Assembly: GCF_900141985.1 (NCBI RefSeq)
Contig: NZ_FQZK01000011.1
Span: forward strand, 124,001 to 188,000
Length of the DNA stretch: 64,000 nucleotides
DNA from: Nocardiopsis flavescens
GTDB taxonomy: Bacteria; Actinomycetota; Actinomycetes; Streptosporangiales; Streptosporangiaceae
Reading direction: 5' to 3'
Shown: positions 61,901 through 64,000 of the stretch, in pieces
How positions within the stretch are numbered: position 1 is the stretch's first letter
Layout: every line of letters begins with the position of its first letter
Position numbers and translations under genes: made by a program
The notes under the pieces: generated by a model
Told to the model about the DNA's origin: nothing
The model's database searches: none
Seen by the model: only the letters and a program-made list of their open reading frames with translations

Positions 61901-62830
61901 GTGTCCGGCGTGGTCACCGGCTTCGGCGTCATCACCACCGTCGTCGTCATCGGCTACATGCTGGGCCGCCTCTCGCTGCTGGGCAACGGAGCCCGCGACG
62001 TGCTCAGCGCCCTGGCCTTCTACGTGGCGGGCCCCGCGCTGATGTTCACGATCCTCCTCGACACCGACCTGTCGGTGCTGCTGTCGGGCAAGGTCGTGGT
62101 GAGCGCCCTGAGTGTGGCGGTGGTGGTGGTCGTCGTGGTGGCGACGGGGCTCCTGCGCCGCTGGGGCGTCTCCCGCACCACCATGTCGGCGCTGACCTCC
62201 TCGTACGTGAACGCGGGCAACCTGGGCCTGCCCATCGCCTCCTACGTCCTGGGCGACGCCTCCCTGGTGGCGCCGATCCTGCTGACCCAGATGCTGGTGA
62301 TGGCCCCGATCGCCGTGACCGTGCTGGACCTGGCGGGCGGCGAGGTCCGCGGCGCGGGCCCGGTGCTGCGCCGCGCCCTCGGCACCCCCGTGCGCAACCC
62401 GCTGCTGCTGGCGTCCCTGGCCGGTGTGACGGTGTCGGCGTCGGGGTGGACGCCGCCCGCCCCGCTGCTGGAGCCGTTCGAGCTGATCGGCGCGATGGCG
62501 GTCCCCGCGATGCTGCTGGCGTTCGGCATCTCGATGCACGGGTCGGGGATGCCCGGACGCGGCCCCCAGCGCGGGGCGGTGCTGTTCGCGGTGGCGCTGA
62601 AGTCGGTCGTGCAGCCGCTGTCGGCGTGGGCGCTGGGCGCCCTGGTGTTCCACCTGTCGGGCCCGGACCTGTTCGCGGTGGTCGTGCTGGCGGCGCTGCC
62701 CACGGCCCAGAACGTCTTCACCTACTCGCTGCGCTTCGGCGTGGACGTCGACACGGTGCGCGAGACCGTGCTCATCTCCACGTTCACGACGGTCCCGGTG
62801 CTCTTCGCGGTCACCTTCCTGCTGGGCTGA
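61901..62830 (+). CDS. AEC-family (auxin efflux carrier type) permease
   Basis: This 309-aa membrane protein starts at GTG 61901 with AGGAGG upstream. About ten hydrophobic segments are arranged as two five-helix halves. SSYVNAGNLGLPIASYVLGD is the conserved Asn-Gly-Leu-Pro motif of the first half, and AALPTAQNVFTYSLRFGVD the matching helix of the second. Members move organic acids such as malate or malonate, or auxin-like anions. The substrate here is unknown. It is separated from the type VII genes by 79 bases and has its own ribosome site, so it is likely an independent unit. Confidence 0.93.
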   Translation: MSGVVTGFGVITTVVVIGYMLGRLSLLGNGARDVLSALAFYVAGPALMFTILLDTDLSVLLSGKVVVSALSVAVVVVVVVATGLLRRWGVSRTTMSALTSSYVNAGNLGLPIASYVLGDASLVAPILLTQMLVMAPIAVTVLDLAGGEVRGAGPVLRRALGTPVRNPLLLASLAGVTVSASGWTPPAPLLEPFELIGAMAVPAMLLAFGISMHGSGMPGRGPQRGAVLFAVALKSVVQPLSAWALGALVFHLSGPDLFAVVVLAALPTAQNVFTYSLRFGVDVDTVRETVLISTFTTVPVLFAVTFLLG

Positions 62831-62906
62831 CCGGGAAAAGCCCGCCGCCGGCCTCACACTCCCCCCTCCCCCGACACATACAGGTGAGAGGACGGGAGGT
62901 ACGCCG

Positions 62907-63461
62907 ATGAGACGCGGCACGGCCGGGGACGCATACTCCGGCCAGCGTGACTTCAACGCCCTGTTCGAGGAGCACTACGACGCCGTTCACCGCTACGCGC
63001 GGCGCCGGGTGGGCCCCGACCACGCCGACGACGTCGCATCCGAGGCCTTCGTCGTGGCCTGGCGGCGCGCGGAGCGCATGCCGCCGGGCCGCGAACTGCC
63101 CTGGCTGTACGCCTGCGCACGCCGGATCACCCTGGCCCACCTGCGCAGGGACCAGCGGCAGGACCTGATCGCCGAGTCGCTGAGCAGGCGGCCGGGGGCG
63201 GCGGTCCACGCGGACGACGCCGACCGGGTGGTCGAACGGGCCGGGGCCCTGGCCGCCCTCGCCCGGCTCACCGAACAGGAGCGCGAGCTCGTGATGCTCG
63301 TGACCTGGGAGGGGCTCGACTGCCGGCAGGCGGCCCGGGTCGTCGGCTGCACCCACGTCACCGCCCGCGCCCGGCTGCACCGGGCCCGCAAGAGGCTCAA
63401 CGCCCACATGAACGAGTCGACCCCGGACCACGCCCCGAAGGAGGCGGCATGGACGACCTGA
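62907..63461 (+). CDS. ECF-type RNA polymerase sigma factor
   Basis: This 184-aa protein starts at ATG 62907 after GGGAGGTACG. Region 2 (FNALFEEHYDAVHRYARRRV, then DDVASEAFVVAWRR) recognises the -10. Region 4 (LTEQERELVMLVTWEGLD, then RQAARVVGCTHVTARARLHR) recognises the -35. There is no extra domain. Its stop overlaps the start of the following membrane-anchored protein gene by 13 bases, the usual coupling of an ECF sigma with its negative regulator or associated surface protein. A T/A-poor upstream region shows no clear self-recognised promoter. Confidence 0.95.
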   Translation: MRRGTAGDAYSGQRDFNALFEEHYDAVHRYARRRVGPDHADDVASEAFVVAWRRAERMPPGRELPWLYACARRITLAHLRRDQRQDLIAESLSRRPGAAVHADDADRVVERAGALAALARLTEQERELVMLVTWEGLDCRQAARVVGCTHVTARARLHRARKRLNAHMNESTPDHAPKEAAWTT

Positions 63462-64000
63462 CCGCGCTGCGCAACGCCCTGAACGGCGCCGACCCCGCCG
63501 CGGGCGCCGCGCCCGCCCCCGAGGCCCGCCACCGGGCCCGCACCGACGCCATCGCACGACTGGAGGAGTCCCCCGCCATGTCCCGCCCCCTGTGGAGACG
63601 CATCCCCTTCCTGGTCGGCGGAGCCGCCGCCGCGGCCCTGGCCGTGGGCGCCGCGGCCCTGCTGCCGCCCGCCGACGAGCCCGGCGGCATCCCGTCCGCC
63701 TACGCCGCCCCGCCCGAGCCGATCGAGGTCGTCGGCGGCGACCCGGTGGACGGGACCGACGGCCTGCTGGCGCTGGCCGGGGTCACCGAGGACCGCGGTC
63801 CGGCCCCGGGCCGGGGCCGCGTCGGCTTCGTCTCCACGTCGGGGACCGAGCTGGTCCGGCTCACCGCCAACGCCGGGGACGACGACCCCGACGAGACCCA
63901 CGGCTACCGCTACGTGCCCTACGAGTGGAACGAGTGGACGGGCCCGGGCGGCGAGCACCGCTCCGACGACCACCCGCTGCCGCCGCTGGACAAGGGCGGC
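63449..64000 (+). CDS. Membrane-anchored sigma-factor partner (CU044_5270-like), 3' end outside window
   Basis: A frame opens at ATG 63449, 13 bases inside the sigma gene with GAAGGAGGCGGC upstream, and runs without a stop to the window end (184 codons). It begins MDDLTALRNALNGADPAAG, as in proteins that regularly follow this sigma type in actinomycetes. RRIPFLVGGAAAAALAVG around residues 50-70 is a membrane helix, then an outer acidic domain with VDGTDGLLALAGVT. It is likely an anti-sigma or sensor component. Frame length, codon use and overlap make it certain as a gene; the role is by family analogy. Confidence 0.82.
   Translation, partial: MDDLTALRNALNGADPAAGAAPAPEARHRARTDAIARLEESPAMSRPLWRRIPFLVGGAAAAALAVGAAALLPPADEPGGIPSAYAAPPEPIEVVGGDPVDGTDGLLALAGVTEDRGPAPGRGRVGFVSTSGTELVRLTANAGDDDPDETHGYRYVPYEWNEWTGPGGEHRSDDHPLPPLDKGG

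Overview
The window is high-GC actinomycete DNA (strong G/C at third codon positions, GTG starts, overlapping stop/start junctions, GC-rich hairpin terminators). Gene content (EccC/EccD type VII secretion, WXG100 proteins, GerW-like protein, kinase/beta-propeller fusions, thiopeptide genes) suggests a Nocardiopsis-like or related member of the Streptosporangiales. That assignment is inference.

Region 1 (1-7081): a flotillin/SPFH protein whose start lies before the window, and a 1663-aa coiled-coil AAA ATPase, closed by a perfect hairpin. Region 2 (7371-12203): an island with softer codon bias. On the minus strand are a 50-aa peptide, a PP-loop ATPase with a beta-grasp-like N-terminus, and a complete histidyl-tRNA synthetase of the eukaryotic/archaeal type. 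Divergent to them are an XRE regulator and an HD-domain phosphatase. I know of no described system with this make-up, and it is the best candidate here for something new. Region 3 (12469-16071): an ATPase plus PD-(D/E)XK-like nuclease pair (possible defence module), a secreted muralytic-like protein and a GNAT acetyltransferase.

Region 4 (16302-29524): a complete thiopeptide cluster of lactazole-like logic, bounded by terminators. It has two near-identical Ser/Cys-rich precursors, an ABC exporter, a tRNA-Glu-dependent LanB dehydratase, a pyridine-synthase-like protein, an RRE/E1-like partner, a YcaO cyclodehydratase, a stand-alone azoline-dehydrogenase homologue and an eliminase-dehydrogenase fusion. 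The core has two Ser residues 11 apart within SSSC, the lactazole arrangement, so a 32-membered macrocycle is predicted.

Region 5 (29593-35134): an acyl-CoA dehydrogenase behind TetR-operator-like repeats, then VOC, GNAT, MFS and small hypothetical genes. Region 6 (35536-43941): four tandem kinase-TM-beta-propeller receptors, of which the outer two have lost catalytic residues and the inner two look active. A GerW-like gene follows. Region 7 (45019-61821): a type VII secretion locus with divergent eccD and eccC around an 18-bp palindrome, a small YxxxD protein, an 827-aa protein of lowered GC, three predicted lipoproteins, a remnant of a duplicated gene, a WXG100 pair, a small membrane protein and a degenerate kinase with Pro-rich repeats and an Fn3-like domain. 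EccB, EccE and MycP are not present. Region 8 (61901-64000): an AEC-family permease and an ECF sigma factor with an overlapping membrane-anchored partner gene that runs off the end. I found no rRNA, tRNA, CRISPR array, insertion sequence or integrase.
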